Shown one piece after another: positions 1 to 11,213 of a stretch of 64,000 nt of DNA. Source of the DNA: Daldinia sp. FL1419. Taxonomy: Eukaryota; Ascomycota; Sordariomycetes; Xylariales; Hypoxylaceae. Where the stretch lies: the NCBI GenBank assembly GCA_025201765.1, contig MU623345.1:1-64000 (forward strand), given 5' to 3'. Position 1 is the stretch's first letter; the number at the start of each line of letters is the position of its first letter. Below the pieces are notes generated by a model that did not search any database, was not told where the DNA came from, and saw nothing but the letters and a program-made list of their open reading frames with translations. The position numbers and the translations under genes are program-made.

Positions 1-91
1 AAAAAAAATTTTAAATTATTTTTTTTTTTTTTTAAAAAAAAAAAAATTTTTTTTTTATTCCCTTTATTTACAATATTCTTAATTTTATTTA

Positions 92-96
<5 letters not shown>

Positions 97-142
<46 letters not shown>
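97..142. repeat. Poly(A) tract, 46 bases
   Basis: Uninterrupted A run inside an A/T-only stretch at the left edge. It could be a real low-complexity tract or a contig-end assembly artefact. Confidence 0.9.
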
Positions 143-145
<3 letters not shown>

Positions 146-1310
146 AGAAAGAAAAGAATAATACAGAATAACAAGTACCCTCAACATATCTGCTAACCAG
201 ACAAGTACCTAGAAGACCCGGCCACCGGCTAGGACGCTTCTTACAAGAAAGCATTTGTCACGGCATCTGAAGTCTTTTTTTTCTACTACACTAGGTTAGG
301 TCTGTAGCGTATGCAGCAGCACGGATGAGAAAAAAAAAGCCCGTTGGTTAGATATGTAGGTACATATGCTGTAATTATCTTTTGCATTGAGATCATATGA
401 GGAAATATTAGAACCTTGCAATCACAACGCGACTTATACATATTATAGATGTGATGAAAGAAAAATAAGTCGCATTTGGTAATGTTAATAGTAATAAAAC
501 GTTGCAAGAGCGTAGAAGCAAAGGAAGCGAGGAACCTTGGAAACAGGAGAAATCATCCCTCAGCCCCAAAAGGCGCCACAGAAATTTTCAGCGGTAACAA
601 CCTAGCAGCCTAGGTAGACAGGACAGGGCAGCCAAAGCAGCCAGGGAAAGTCCAGGGCAGTCCAAAAGGACGGCTCTTGCAGTCTTGCAATCACAGTATG
701 TCTATCCCTACGCTGGCACACGATAGCGGGGCCTGTTAAGGACCCATTATTGACCCACACAGATCCACTACAAAGATTTTAACGAGGCAGCTGATTAGTC
801 ACAAATGCAGCCCCATTAAAACGTCGGGACCCTCTGGGCTCGCTTTCCCTCACTTTTTACTTGCCTCTGTTCATTTTTCACCAATCAATCCCCTCTTGGT
901 CCACCACTTGTTAAAAAATTCATCGAATCAATTGGCCTTCCTCCCACGCTCTGTCTTTTTTCATCCAAACAGACTCCCAGAAAGTCTGTTTCTAAAACAC
1001 CGAATCAAATTGAGCCTTTCGGGTGCCCTGGTTTATAACTCTATACATACCTTACCTTACCTTACCTACCCAATACCTAACTGATTCCGTCCAACAATTT
1101 ATCCGCTCCGCATTATTTGGGCTGACAGGTTCCGCACGCAATCCTATCTGTCCAGTCAGAACCTTCGGGTCACCTGAAAGATCCAGCTTCCAGGTACAAA
1201 GACAAGCACAAACTGGAGCATTATCTAGAACACAAAATATACAGCCAACCAGGAGCGACGCGCTACACGTCGTTATACATATCAATATCAATTACCTGCG
1301 TTACCGACAT

Positions 1311-1360
1311 ACCTGCGACTATCTGCGACTATCTGCAATTATCTGCAATTATCTGCAACA
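1311..1360. repeat. 10-bp tandem repeat, five copies
   Basis: Five consecutive 10-base units of the form ACCTGCGACT, ATCTGCGACT, ATCTGCAATT (twice), ATCTGCAACA. It is a short diverging minisatellite in the hapB upstream region. Confidence 0.8.
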
Positions 1361-1776
1361 GATTCTTGCATAGCCGCCTAGCCCAGTCTGCCAATTTGCC
1401 AATTCTGATACTTCTATCGTAGGGCAGTGCTCCTGTTGAATTGACGCGCGGAGAGACTCTTATGCGCGCGACCGCAAGAGTCGAGTGTTACTCTTTACTC
1501 CAAACTGCACTCTAACCTGCCGCTCTCGTGTGCGTGCACAAAGCTAGTCGTGTGTATATACCACTTACACTACGGACTAGAATAAAGTATCGCAAGACAG
1601 TTTTCTCAAGGTACGGCGCGTATTGTTTCCTCCGGTTACTATTTTCCCTTCTTTGTCCTCGTAAGCATGAGACAAATTCCCGTGTCCCATTTCGGTCTTG
1701 TCTTTGCTTAAAATCTATAAGTCAATATCAAACGGGTACACCCAAGAAAACAATTTCAGCCAGTAAGCGTCTCAGC

Positions 1777-1778
<2 letters not shown>

Positions 1779-1811
<33 letters not shown>
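1779..1811. repeat. Poly(A) tract, 33 bases
   Basis: Uninterrupted A run preceded directly by CAGCGC, the same hexamer that precedes the A run at 3134. Confidence 0.9.
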
Positions 1812-1815
<4 letters not shown>

Positions 1816-3131
1816 CCCCCAAAAAGAGGCGACAAGGAAATCCACTCGGGTCCAGCAAATCATCGAGCTCTTCAATGCTTGCTATATAACTAACCCATTC
1901 ACGAATAGATACAGAGGCCTATCATTGTTAATATAACCGACTTCATTGTCGCCATTGGCCCTACAAACTTATCAGGTGATTGATGCCATCTGCGGACAAC
2001 GATTATCAAGAATTCTTCTGCTCAATCAGAACGCAATCATTGTCCTGGTAGCCCTCGCTTCTGAAGCCTCAGACGCGGAGAGATTTCGAGGCGCGATATA
2101 ATTTCTTGGCCTTTTTCCCTTGGTAAGTTCCCCTACCTTACATCATACACCGTCTTCCACACCGGCTCGTGTTAGCCCAGCTTCCTACTACACAAACAAC
2201 TCCGAGCCACCACAATCCCAGCATTATAGCTACACCCAGCTATTTTCGATCATATATTACGTTGTCGCAGGCTTACCCCAGAATGGTACATCATTCCCCC
2301 GGATGCACCTATTCATTAATATTCTTGTTTATCTTTCCCTCTCGAGCATGGTAGCAATTGTCGCTCCGATACAATTTTCTATAATTATGACTCGTTCGAT
2401 TTTCTCCCTCTGGAATCAGTTGACTAACATTCTTTTTTTGCGATAGAAGCGCGAGCGGTCCCATCACTCCGGCACCTTGCGTAAGTTGAACCCAAGTATT
2501 CGGGAACCTGCCAAAAAAAGGTATGTACAATTATTCATGTGTTTTCACACCTTACGCCGCCTGTCCCTTTATCCCCCATCCGCCCGCCTGCAACGATACA
2601 TCCACACACCATTCTCGCCGTAACCACACCCATCCCGTCTCTTTCCTACTAAGGCAAGGCTTGACGATCGGATATACCTTCTTCGAGTCGCAAACTCCTC
2701 CATACAAGGCACCAACCGTCCATTCTTGCGTAACTCGTCTTAGTCCCTTTCCTTTTCCTTCCTTGTCCCTTTTCTCTCGCACACCTTTTCCTGTTCTTGG
2801 TGTGGCTAGCAATCCACTGCCTCTTCCTAAAAGAGCTACATATATGTACGTCGCATGTGTTCGAGAAATGCATATGCTTCCTGGCCAATCGACCATGATG
2901 CAGCCTTGAGAATTTACAACATGGCATATAGAGAGAGCTTCAATAGCCTAGCTCCCATGGTGTAAGACAAGTTCTCCGCGAAAGGTCTGGCATCGGGCAG
3001 CCTTTGCCTTGCGCCACTGCTGGGCAATGCGAGTTGGATCTCCTGTCGCTCTGTGTGAGCTGGTCGACAGGGTGGGGCCCAGTCTGTGCAGATTCCGTCA
3101 TGCATGCCAGCGCATCAAGTGGTGGTCCAGC

Positions 3132-3133
<2 letters not shown>

Positions 3134-3172
<39 letters not shown>
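3134..3172. repeat. Poly(A) tract, 39 bases
   Basis: Uninterrupted A run preceded directly by CAGCGC. No target-site duplication or retroposon body was recognised upstream. Confidence 0.9.
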
Positions 3173-3174
<2 letters not shown>

Positions 3175-3877
3175 GATTTCTCACCCCCTCTACCCCTCCC
3201 ATCATCCGAGCTTTCCTTATACTTAACATGGTAAATCTAATGTCTAATGTCTTTGGTTGGATAGATCCCCACAACCAAACGGTCATTGCGAATAGGCCTC
3301 GAGAATAACCTTGAGCTGTTTTGCTAGGCTACCCGTTCCCGCAGAATCATTGTTATAGGCTCCTTGAATTGGATAGCCTCACAGCGGCTCACGTATCCCC
3401 CGGATTCTCACGTGGTTGTCAAGTTTCCGTCTTTGTTAGGATCTGGAGCATTGATCCCACCCCGCGAGATACATTCGTTTGCATATGCCCCGGTGCGACC
3501 CTCTGCGTGCACCTACCACATCATTCACTGCCAGCTCATCCGCGCATATCCAATAGATTGGATGCACATCCAGCCTACTTCGCGGCTACCTAAGTAACCA
3601 AAGATCTAATCCCAACGCGTATGCCCAACTTAGTAGGCCAACCTTATAGCCTTTACAGCCTTTTATCTCAAGGTTATCAAGCAACTCAAGCCGAGCTTTG
3701 AGCACGGTCTTGATTCCCATCTCATCAAAAGAGCTTGTACCACTAGCCTCCTCTAAGTGGCCAACGGATTTTTATTATTAGACCTACCCGCTTGTCTCTG
3801 ATTCGCATCGCAAAAGAGGCATCGACGTTTGGGTATTGCAAAATCCCTGCCGCCCCGCGCGTTACCTGTCCCCGATA

Positions 3878-4819
3878 ATGATGGAGTACGCGCAATACCA
3901 ACAACCACCACAGTCGGCGCATTCTGGTTACACAAATTCTGGTGCTGGAAACAACATCACGTCCCCAACGAGTCACAGCATACATCAACACGGCGTTCAG
4001 ACCTCGCCAATCCTTCCATCGCAACACCAAACCTCGACACCGGGACAAGGACACAACATGTACCAAACTCAGTACGGCGTGCCCCAGCAGGGGATACACT
4101 ACGGGGTACCCCAGATTCAAGCGGCAGCTATGGCCGCGACCGCTGCTGCTGCCGGTGGAACGGGATACTCATCATACATGTCGTCGGATCCTAGCCTTCC
4201 TCAAAATTCACCTAGGATGGCATCTGGAGGGAAGAAGGATTCGCGCGACCCTCGATCACCTCAGCAGCTAAACAATGTAAATCAACTACCTGGGCGACGT
4301 CTGAGCCAGGTCACAAGCCCTGGTGTCCCAAGCGCGCCGATGATGAATCATACTGGTGGCCGTTCTGCCGTCGCACCTCCCCCAATGCCGCCGACACAAT
4401 CCATGCCCCCGCCTCAATCGCCCGAGATAGCTGCGGGTGTGGAAGAATCGCCGTTATACGTCAATGCAAAGCAATTCCACCGCATTCTTAAGAGGAGAGT
4501 GGCCCGACAACGCTTAGAAGAAGCATTGCGCCTAACAAGCAAGGGAAGAAAACCTTACCTTCATGAATCCCGGCATAACCATGCTATGCGAAGACCTAGG
4601 GGTCCTGGCGGCCGGTTTTTAACCGCAGAAGAGGTCGCTGAGATCGAGAAGAGTAAAGGCTCAGGCGAGGAAAAGGATAGCGGTGCAGGTGAGGCGGCGC
4701 CCGTAAAAGCTGGCTCTAAAAGGAAGTCAGACTCAAATTCCACTGCGCCGAATAAAAAAGCTAAGACGCAACCCGAGACGCCCGATGATGACGATGATGA
4801 TGCTGAAGACGATAGCTGA
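3878..4819 (+). CDS. hapB: CCAAT-binding factor subunit HapB/HAP2 (NF-YA)
   Basis: DNA-contacting subunit of the nuclear CCAAT-binding complex, which works with HapC and HapE (NF-YB/NF-YC) and in fungi with HapX in iron and redox control. The 313-residue frame has no intron. The NF-YA core lies at about residues 189-253. It starts with the subunit-association helix (ESPLYVNAKQFHRILKRR), passes through a linker, and ends in the DNA-recognition part (YLHESRHNHAMRRPRGPGGRF); both are complete. The N-terminal half is Gln/Pro/Ser/Ala-rich, as in activation-type regions, and the C-terminus ends in a run of Asp. The start is the first ATG of an ATG-ATG pair, giving MMEYAQY. The frame continues upstream to a TTG at 3836, but no ATG supports that extension. 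A long, probably spliced 5' leader lies upstream. Confidence 0.97.
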   Translation: MMEYAQYQQPPQSAHSGYTNSGAGNNITSPTSHSIHQHGVQTSPILPSQHQTSTPGQGHNMYQTQYGVPQQGIHYGVPQIQAAAMAATAAAAGGTGYSSYMSSDPSLPQNSPRMASGGKKDSRDPRSPQQLNNVNQLPGRRLSQVTSPGVPSAPMMNHTGGRSAVAPPPMPPTQSMPPPQSPEIAAGVEESPLYVNAKQFHRILKRRVARQRLEEALRLTSKGRKPYLHESRHNHAMRRPRGPGGRFLTAEEVAEIEKSKGSGEEKDSGAGEAAPVKAGSKRKSDSNSTAPNKKAKTQPETPDDDDDDAEDDS

Positions 4820-6108
4820 GAGAAGCCACGGGCTAGATCATAATTTGCTTTGTGAGCCGTTACGACGTTATGACAAGCTCAATTCTTACTATCTATACCT
4901 TTCCGTATCCGGTTTCGGGCGATGGGAGCATAGTAGGGGAGTCATTTTGGGGGGATAGTGAGTGTGTTAAATTGGACTGGGTTTCAGTGACTGGCCGGCG
5001 CAAGCTGCTTTGTGATTCCGTAAGTCCGGAAAACCTGCCAGTGGAACATGAATGGGGGGGCGTCAGGACACTCGCTCTCGATTTTCCTAAACCGTTTATT
5101 CGTCGCCCGCGCGATATTTTTTTTTTTTTTTTTTTCCCAATTCCCTTGTTTTTTTTTTCTAATGCGATTGCATAGTTGGCACAATTCGGTGGGAAGGATA
5201 CGGGTCTAGGGAAGTCTGAACGGGAGGAAGACTGCATGGAATGAAATGAGACGAACGGATGGATACCCCCTTATTCGCCAGATCTGGTTGTCGTTGATTT
5301 TTATCTTCCCCTTCGTCTTCTTCTCTCAGTTCTTCTATTTATTTTAGTTCGTGTCTACTATTTTAGGGCGGAAATGTATTTTTGCTCGGACACGCACATA
5401 AGTGGTCAGGCTACCAAATATGCGCAAGGCGAAGGGGTGGCGTTGATTTTAAGAGATAACTTTGCAGAGGGGAAAAAAAAGAAACAGAAAGCAAGAAATG
5501 ATGGTCTACCCTGCCAAGATTGGAAAAAAAAAAATAAGGAATCTCGCTGGAAACCTGGACCCCCACGCAGGGATGACGGGATGGACATAGATTTCCAATG
5601 GTAATCCGTCGCCGGATGATAGGGACAGAGACATAAGGAATACGAAGTACAACTTGCACTTCTATATGCTCATGTGTGTTACATTATTATGCGTATAATA
5701 ATGTCTTTTTTATGATTTGGAACTAAATGATTTAATGTGATGACGATGCACGATGACTACCTACCTAGGTTAGGTAGGTCGGCAGTTTGAACTTGTAGGA
5801 GACTTTGACTTTACATATAATCTTGAAATGAAAGGCTAGTAATGGTAATAAAAGTTATAACTTGAAGGTATGCGACCGGGCTTTTTCAACGGAGAAGTGA
5901 GTCACGTGACACGAAAGAGGATGGATGTTCCACTTTTATTTCATATGTCTTTGGACTGAAGACAGGCCAAAGACGTTTAGCATGTCAAACAAATCAAGCA
6001 AATCAAACAAATCAAACAAATCGGGCATTACCTTTACATTAAACCACCGTGCAGCATTTGTATTGTCTAACGTTTATTCACCACTAAATAATTCCATAAG
6101 CTTCCAAG
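4820..6108. other. Intergenic/UTR between hapB and LSM2
   Basis: Contains the hapB 3' region, a 19-base T run (5117-5135) and a second short T-rich run near 5149, and a TAGGTAGG-type palindromic cluster near 5760-5781. A short Ser-Asn-Lys repeat-like frame near 5981-6022 (AAATCAAACAAATCAAAC) is low-complexity DNA in the LSM2 5' region. Nothing else was recognised. Confidence 0.6.
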
Positions 6109-7294
6109 ATGCTATTCTTCAGGTACGTTATCAAATTAGTTCCCTTTTTTATTCGCATTCTGTTTGTTGGAAGACGAGGTTCCCCGACCGAAGATATTCC
6201 GTGTTCCGCTGCGAAGCTGGATGTGGTGCAGGGGCGGCATGAGGGTATCGAGAGCGTTATGCTGTGATGCATTTGCCGCAAGGATTCGAGACTGCGCAGG
6301 GGTTAACTGGACTGACTGTTTGACTCTGCTTCTTGATGGGAGTAAGCGTAAGGAGCGGTGCGTCACGTGAACTATTCACGGATGGAGACCCCTCTCTCGA
6401 CGTTGGCACTGGGACAAAGGCTACGTTTCTGCCTGAGGCTTCATTCATGCTTATAAGCGTGGATTGGAGATGGGCCTCCATGCGGGAAGATGTACGGCTT
6501 GTCTATGAGGACATAAGGAATCGGAAAGCGGGTGGGGGCTTGGGGTGAAGACGTGGTAAAAAGAAGGAAGGAAGGACTGGGAAACCACAGGACGACAGAA
6601 GTGAATAGGGGAACCAATAGCTAACTTGGGTCTGTCGCAGTTTCTTCAAGACGCTCATCGACCATGAGGTCACGGTCGAGCTCAAGAACGATATCCAGAT
6701 CCGGGGCACGCTGAAGAGCGTCGATCAGTACCTTAACATCAAGCTGGATGATATACAGGTCGTCGAGGAGATCAAGTACCCGCATCTGGTGAGCTTTTCA
6801 TTTTATCAAGGCGTTTTATTTTATTCTATTTTATTTTATTTTTCGGTGCTAGCTATGAGGGAGTGTCTGTTGCTATCTCGGCTTTATTTATGATTTCATA
6901 TCACACTTCTCCTTTCAAGCGTCCATGTAAGGATATACAGGTCCAGACCTTGGGATTATCTAGTCTCACCCCACAATCGCTATGCACAGGCTAGTTTAAC
7001 CGTTACTAACAAAACAACGATATAGAGTTCAGTAAAGAATGTCTTCATCCGAGGTTCAGTCGTGCGCTACGTTCACCTCCCCGCTGCTGCCGTAGACGTC
7101 CCGCTCCTGGAAGACGCTACGAGAAGAGGTTCGTGCTTATCCTAACCATTACCCTTTATCCCTTTCGCTTCTTTTCATTATCATGGTTGAGAAATGTCTT
7201 TTTTTTATATATTTTTTATATATAAATAAGTAAAAATGAGTAGTAACTAATGACCATAACAGAAGCCGCACAGCAAGCAGGCAAAGGAAAATGA
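6109..7294 (+). CDS. LSM2: U6 snRNA-associated Sm-like protein LSm2
   Basis: Subunit of the LSm2-8 ring that binds the U6 snRNA 3' end and of the cytoplasmic LSm1-7 mRNA-decay ring. I assembled four exons from splice signals: 6109-6122, 6641-6788, 7026-7128 and 7263-7294, giving 98 residues against 95 in human LSM2. The first coding exon is only 14 bases and is followed by a 518-base intron with GTACGT donor and a CTAAC branch site at 6621. The product begins MLFFSFFKTLIDHEVTVELK. The Sm1 motif includes GTLKSVDQYLNIKLDD and the Sm2 motif is IRGSVVRYVHLP, both diagnostic. The short C-terminal tail is EAAQQAGKGK. Because every exon is small, this gene is invisible to a simple long-ORF scan. Confidence 0.93.
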
Positions 7295-7932
7295 GCGGAT
7301 AATATCCAAAGGACTCAGGATGGAGTAGAACTTAGGTACCTAGTTAGCAACGAAGCAGCAAAACAGTCCGACATGAAGGCCATCGTTAATATCAATAATT
7401 AATGTCCAAGGCGCATTATTCACACACACACGGCCTGGAAGTCGAAGGAGGGAAGATCGACCATTCACACTAGGTAGTCTTGACACGGCCAAGACACTTG
7501 GAACCAGATAGGCCGTTGGGAGATCTGGAAAGAAGGACGAAAAGTATCACTACGATACTATGAATAGGGAGAGGGCTGAGGTCGTATAGATGATTACTAT
7601 AGTCTTCAATTCTACTCCGTAATCCCAACCCAGTACTTTAAATAACATAACAACGCCTACTCGTTGTGCTTCTTCGTGCTTTTCCCAAGTTTAACCTCTT
7701 TTTACCTGACAACCTATTTCCCACTAGGAATTCTGGTTATCGACTGTATCACTCATACCAAATCGCAAAGCACAAACTCACAGCCAGGAATCATGGATCT
7801 TTAAGCATTTCACATAAATCCCAAATTCCCAATAGTATAGTACCTTAGAGGGACCAACTAATACCTCGTGATATCCATCCATCCATCCGTCCATCCGTCC
7901 ATCCATAAACAGGCTCTACTTGATCCAAGTAC
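7295..7932. other. Convergent intergenic region LSM2/PSO2
   Basis: Holds the 3' regions of two convergent genes, a TAGGTACCTA palindrome (7333-7342) and an ATCC microsatellite (7872-7907). No gene was seen. Confidence 0.6.
7872..7907. repeat. (ATCC)n microsatellite
   Basis: Tandem ATCC units with two ATCCGTCC interruptions, just beyond the PSO2 stop codon. Confidence 0.85.
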
Positions 7933-10560
7933 CTACCACCAAACTCCTCCACCCCTCCCATCTTTCCCTTCCCAAAGTCCAACTTCCCTCTCCTTCTCCC
8001 CCTTTCTATTTTCCTTTTCCTCCCCTATATCACCACCACCTTCACCACCTCCCTCCCCCTCCAAAACCCTAACAACCCCCCCTCTCCTCCTCTCCGCCAG
8101 CCACCTATCAATCCACCCCTTCATCCTCTTCCTGCCCGCCTCGCTGCCCACATTCACCGTCGGGACGACCTTCTCGACCCGAAGCGCCATCAAGAAAACC
8201 GCCAGCTCCCGAAAACTACTGTGTTCCGAATACGGCACCCCGAAACACATGGCCTGGCTCGTACTCCCCCTCTGCGCCACCAGATCCCCGAGCCTAAACC
8301 GCGTGCGCCACGCGGGGCCGTGGAGAAGCGTCGTCGTGGCCACGCTGGCGGGCGACGCGTTGGCGCTGCTTGCTGCGGGCGAGGTTTTCGCTGCGCCGGC
8401 GGGCCGGTAGTTCCACCCGCTAGGCCGGAAGCCTACGATGTGGGAGAAATGGCTTCTGTACCCGTCGAGGTATTCTTGTAGCGTTTCGGCGCGGATCTCC
8501 ATCAGCATCTGCATGTGCACCTGCGCTTCGAGCGGGTTGCTCGTCATGAGCGCCGTCAGCTCCGGGTCGCCTAGTTGAGAACATATCTTGATTTTGGCCG
8601 GGGAGGCGAAGATCTTGGTTCCGAGGGCTTGGGCGATGGCTTTGCATATGCGTTCTTTGCCGATTGAGTACGTTCCGCATATTACGAGGAGGCGGTTCTT
8701 TTTAGGTCTAGTTTCTGCTTGGGTAGCAGATGATGATGCCTTGTCTTCTTTCTTGAAAAACTTGCTGACTTTGCCCTTTTCTGGCTTAAAGGAGTTGAGG
8801 ATTTCATCCACGTCCCCAGTGCCGTCCGATATTAACTTGCAGAATTCGGCACAGGTTGAAATGACGTCGTCTTGCGGAGGGAAGGAATAGCGAGGGTTAA
8901 GGTATGTTGTATCTAGGTAGCAGACATCAATCTTTTGCTGCTTGACTTTGCCGGAGACGCTATCGATGGTCTCAGGCTTTAGTAGCGAATGATTGACGTG
9001 TGCTGGGCAAGCTCGAAAGTCGCCGCAATGTAGAATCCGTTGCTTCCTGGGATTGGAGCCTTTCCCGATAGTCTTCTCGAAGAGAAATAACGAACTGCCT
9101 GGGCAATGGTTGGCCGGTATCATGGTGACTGTCACGCCTTCAGTTCCCGGAACTTCGATCGTCTCGTCGAACTCTAGTTCTACTACCCACTTTGCTGCAG
9201 TTCGAAGTTGGTTCTTCACGAGGCTCCCTGTGACCTTGCTGCAGTAGATCGGCCCATGAGACCAATTAGCCGTCAGGCCAATGTAGTGATCACTATGAAA
9301 GTGGCTAAGGAAGTATGCGTTGCAGCCCTTGACGGCGCCATACCGAAAGGCATCGACGCAGATAGAAAATCCAGGCATGATTTTGTAAAAGGGGCACGTC
9401 CGCTTATAGGCTGGTTTACCGCGCGACGCGTGCTCCGAAGCTGCAGCCGAAGCCCACGCTGCATCTTCTGCGTGCCCAGACATCAGCTTGCTGAAAGCCG
9501 ACGTAGGCTTATTTGCCGTGCTTCCAAGACTGATCGGGTTCGCCTGACCGGGTCGTGGTACGGCGGCTTTAGCAAATCGCTTGCTGACCTCGGGCGCATC
9601 TGCCGTTTCTAAAGGCGGATTATCTTCTGGCTTCAACTTCGGAAGAGGTATTAGATTCCCATCTAGACAAGCATTCACGTGAACCGTGGCTTGATCCGGA
9701 GTGATACCAGCTAGATTTGCATTACACAAAGGACAACATTCTACGATGCCGTCGGCGTCCTGGATTTCGCCCACCATACCGTCTGAGGTATGATCTTCCG
9801 CCTCAGCTTCGAGTCGTGCTTGCTCTTCCATATACCGCCTTTCCCGGAATTCCTCACCCTCATCGTACTCCTCAACGTCGTCAAATAGCCCCTCCACATC
9901 TTCGAGCTCTTTAAACTCTTCGTATATAGTCTCCTCTTGGTTAAGAGGCGGAATGTCTGGGGCTTCCGGGCAGCTCTCGCCGACTGGAAGGTTCGGGACG
10001 GGGGCTACGTCTGGTTCTGCTGTTTCGCTTTTTACTTGAGGTATGGCAATAGTTACTTCGATATCCGTAACATCTTTCGGCGGGAAAGATTCTACATCGT
10101 CGTCTTCGCTATCCGAATCGATTAAAAATGGTCCCTTCTTTCGAGCTCGCTTTGCGACCGGCCGTTCCAGGACTGCTGACTTCGCTTGAATGGGCCCTTC
10201 ACTGCTTGTACCCTCTATATTTTGCGGTAGACCTTCGTTCCCATCGTGACTTAGTTTCCTCCGTTTAGGAGATCTCGGTTCTTTTTCAATGTCTTGGGTG
10301 TTATCCTCATCTCCAAATAGACCCGTCTCATCCTTCGCGGACGGCGGTGCGACTTTGGGAGTAGAAGCGGACGTATTCGTAGGACCGGCGCAAAACAGTT
10401 GCTCTTCTACCTCGACCTTTTGGAAGAAATTAAGGATATTCCCATTCGCTGGGGGTTTCTTCTTCCCAATCGGCGTCTTCCCGCCTTTGCCGTTCGCTGC
10501 AGAGCTGAAGTTGAGCTTCGTTTGCTTCCGAGGGGTCATTGCTCTTGTCGAAGCCGTCAT
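7933..10560 (-). CDS. PSO2: DNA interstrand-crosslink repair nuclease PSO2/SNM1
   Basis: Nuclear 5' exonuclease of the SNM1 metallo-beta-lactamase/beta-CASP family, acting in interstrand-crosslink repair. The 875-residue frame is intronless. A UBZ4-type zinc finger lies at about 275-300 (CPLCN then HVNAC). The metallo-beta-lactamase core starts near 395 with the metal motif HFHSDH (420-425), followed by NHCPGS (484-489) and HCGDFR (511-516). The beta-CASP/DRMBL part follows, including CGTYSIGKERICKAIA and a C-terminal PYSEHSSFREL with the conserved His. Two N-terminal hydrophobic motifs, KQTKLNF and ILNFFQK, resemble PCNA-binding boxes, but this is tentative. The C-terminal ~50 residues are Gly/Glu/Arg low complexity reading over a CCTCC-rich tract, so the very end may be variable. 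It ends convergently with LSM2. Confidence 0.95.
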   Translation of the reverse strand: MTASTRAMTPRKQTKLNFSSAANGKGGKTPIGKKKPPANGNILNFFQKVEVEEQLFCAGPTNTSASTPKVAPPSAKDETGLFGDEDNTQDIEKEPRSPKRRKLSHDGNEGLPQNIEGTSSEGPIQAKSAVLERPVAKRARKKGPFLIDSDSEDDDVESFPPKDVTDIEVTIAIPQVKSETAEPDVAPVPNLPVGESCPEAPDIPPLNQEETIYEEFKELEDVEGLFDDVEEYDEGEEFRERRYMEEQARLEAEAEDHTSDGMVGEIQDADGIVECCPLCNANLAGITPDQATVHVNACLDGNLIPLPKLKPEDNPPLETADAPEVSKRFAKAAVPRPGQANPISLGSTANKPTSAFSKLMSGHAEDAAWASAAASEHASRGKPAYKRTCPFYKIMPGFSICVDAFRYGAVKGCNAYFLSHFHSDHYIGLTANWSHGPIYCSKVTGSLVKNQLRTAAKWVVELEFDETIEVPGTEGVTVTMIPANHCPGSSLFLFEKTIGKGSNPRKQRILHCGDFRACPAHVNHSLLKPETIDSVSGKVKQQKIDVCYLDTTYLNPRYSFPPQDDVISTCAEFCKLISDGTGDVDEILNSFKPEKGKVSKFFKKEDKASSSATQAETRPKKNRLLVICGTYSIGKERICKAIAQALGTKIFASPAKIKICSQLGDPELTALMTSNPLEAQVHMQMLMEIRAETLQEYLDGYRSHFSHIVGFRPSGWNYRPAGAAKTSPAASSANASPASVATTTLLHGPAWRTRFRLGDLVAQRGSTSQAMCFGVPYSEHSSFRELAVFLMALRVEKVVPTVNVGSEAGRKRMKGWIDRWLAERRRGGVVRVLEGEGGGEGGGDIGEEKENRKGEKEREVGLWEGKDGRGGGVWW

Positions 10561-11213
10561 CGCGAAGAATTAAATGCAGATTTTGCGCAATTGAACATAT
10601 TACGAATTCGTCTAAGGTAGCAGCGTCGCAATCTCGAAATAGGGCGTTTTCATCATTAATTTGTTAAGAGGTAGATACCTGATAAGATGGTAGATTTCTT
10701 TAGAGGGACGATTATACCTAGGTACTAATTATAGGTTCTGATTATGGGGTCTGATTATAGGGACTAATGGTGCTAACGGTGCTAAAAGAAAGTTGCCCCT
10801 CGGTCGGATTACAGCGAGTAATGACGCCTGCTTTAGACGCGACTTAAGGGACTCATTTACGCGCTGTCACTTGACAAATTACCGTGTGAGCACTTAGTCA
10901 GGTACAAAGTATTATAATATGTAGGTACCTACCTAATTAACCCGGTTTCTTTTACATGATTTTTTACTAAATACGAATGAAATGCTAAATTAATAAATTT
11001 CACCATGTCAAGATCATAAGATAGTAGTATACGAGTCGGAAGAACCGTCAATTCAGTTGAATAATTTCGCCTGTAACGCCATGCTGTCCATCATCCCACG
11101 GTATCCCATTCGGCCCTCATTCAATGAGCATGTCATTACAATCCACCATCGGCCCAAAAATTGTCATTATAAACATACAAGTATATACCAAACCCAACGT
11201 GAACCACGCTCGC
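10561..11213. other. Intergenic region PSO2/MFS transporter
   Basis: Promoter side of PSO2 and 3' side of the transporter. Contains degenerate repeats of GGTACTAATTATAGG / GGTTCTGATTATGGG type near 10720-10770 and a TAGGTACCTA palindrome at 10922-10931. No gene was seen. Confidence 0.6.

Larger units (their letters stand above)
1..3877. other. Upstream/leader region of hapB without a recognised gene
   Basis: No reading frame here looks like a protein. The first 142 bases are almost pure A/T, ending in a 46-base A run. Pyrimidine-rich promoter-like sequence with a CCAAT box (881-885) lies around 840-1000. Splice-like signals, a GTAAGTTC donor near 2121 and a GTATGT donor at 2521, suggest that part of this stretch is a long spliced 5' leader of the hapB gene downstream, but no transcript data are available. 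The open frames that cross the A tracts at 1779 and 3134 give poly-lysine and are artefacts of the homopolymers. Confidence 0.5.

Noticed and set aside
1528..1893. Open frame across the poly(A) tract
   Set aside because: It encodes a long Lys run made by the homopolymer and has no protein-like parts.
3004..3308. Two overlapping frames with poly-Lys centre
   Set aside because: Both exist only because the A tract lacks stops.
3836..3877. N-terminal extension of hapB to 3836
   Set aside because: The upstream in-frame initiator is TTG; the ATG pair at 3878 gives MMEYAQY, and no ATG lies in the extension.
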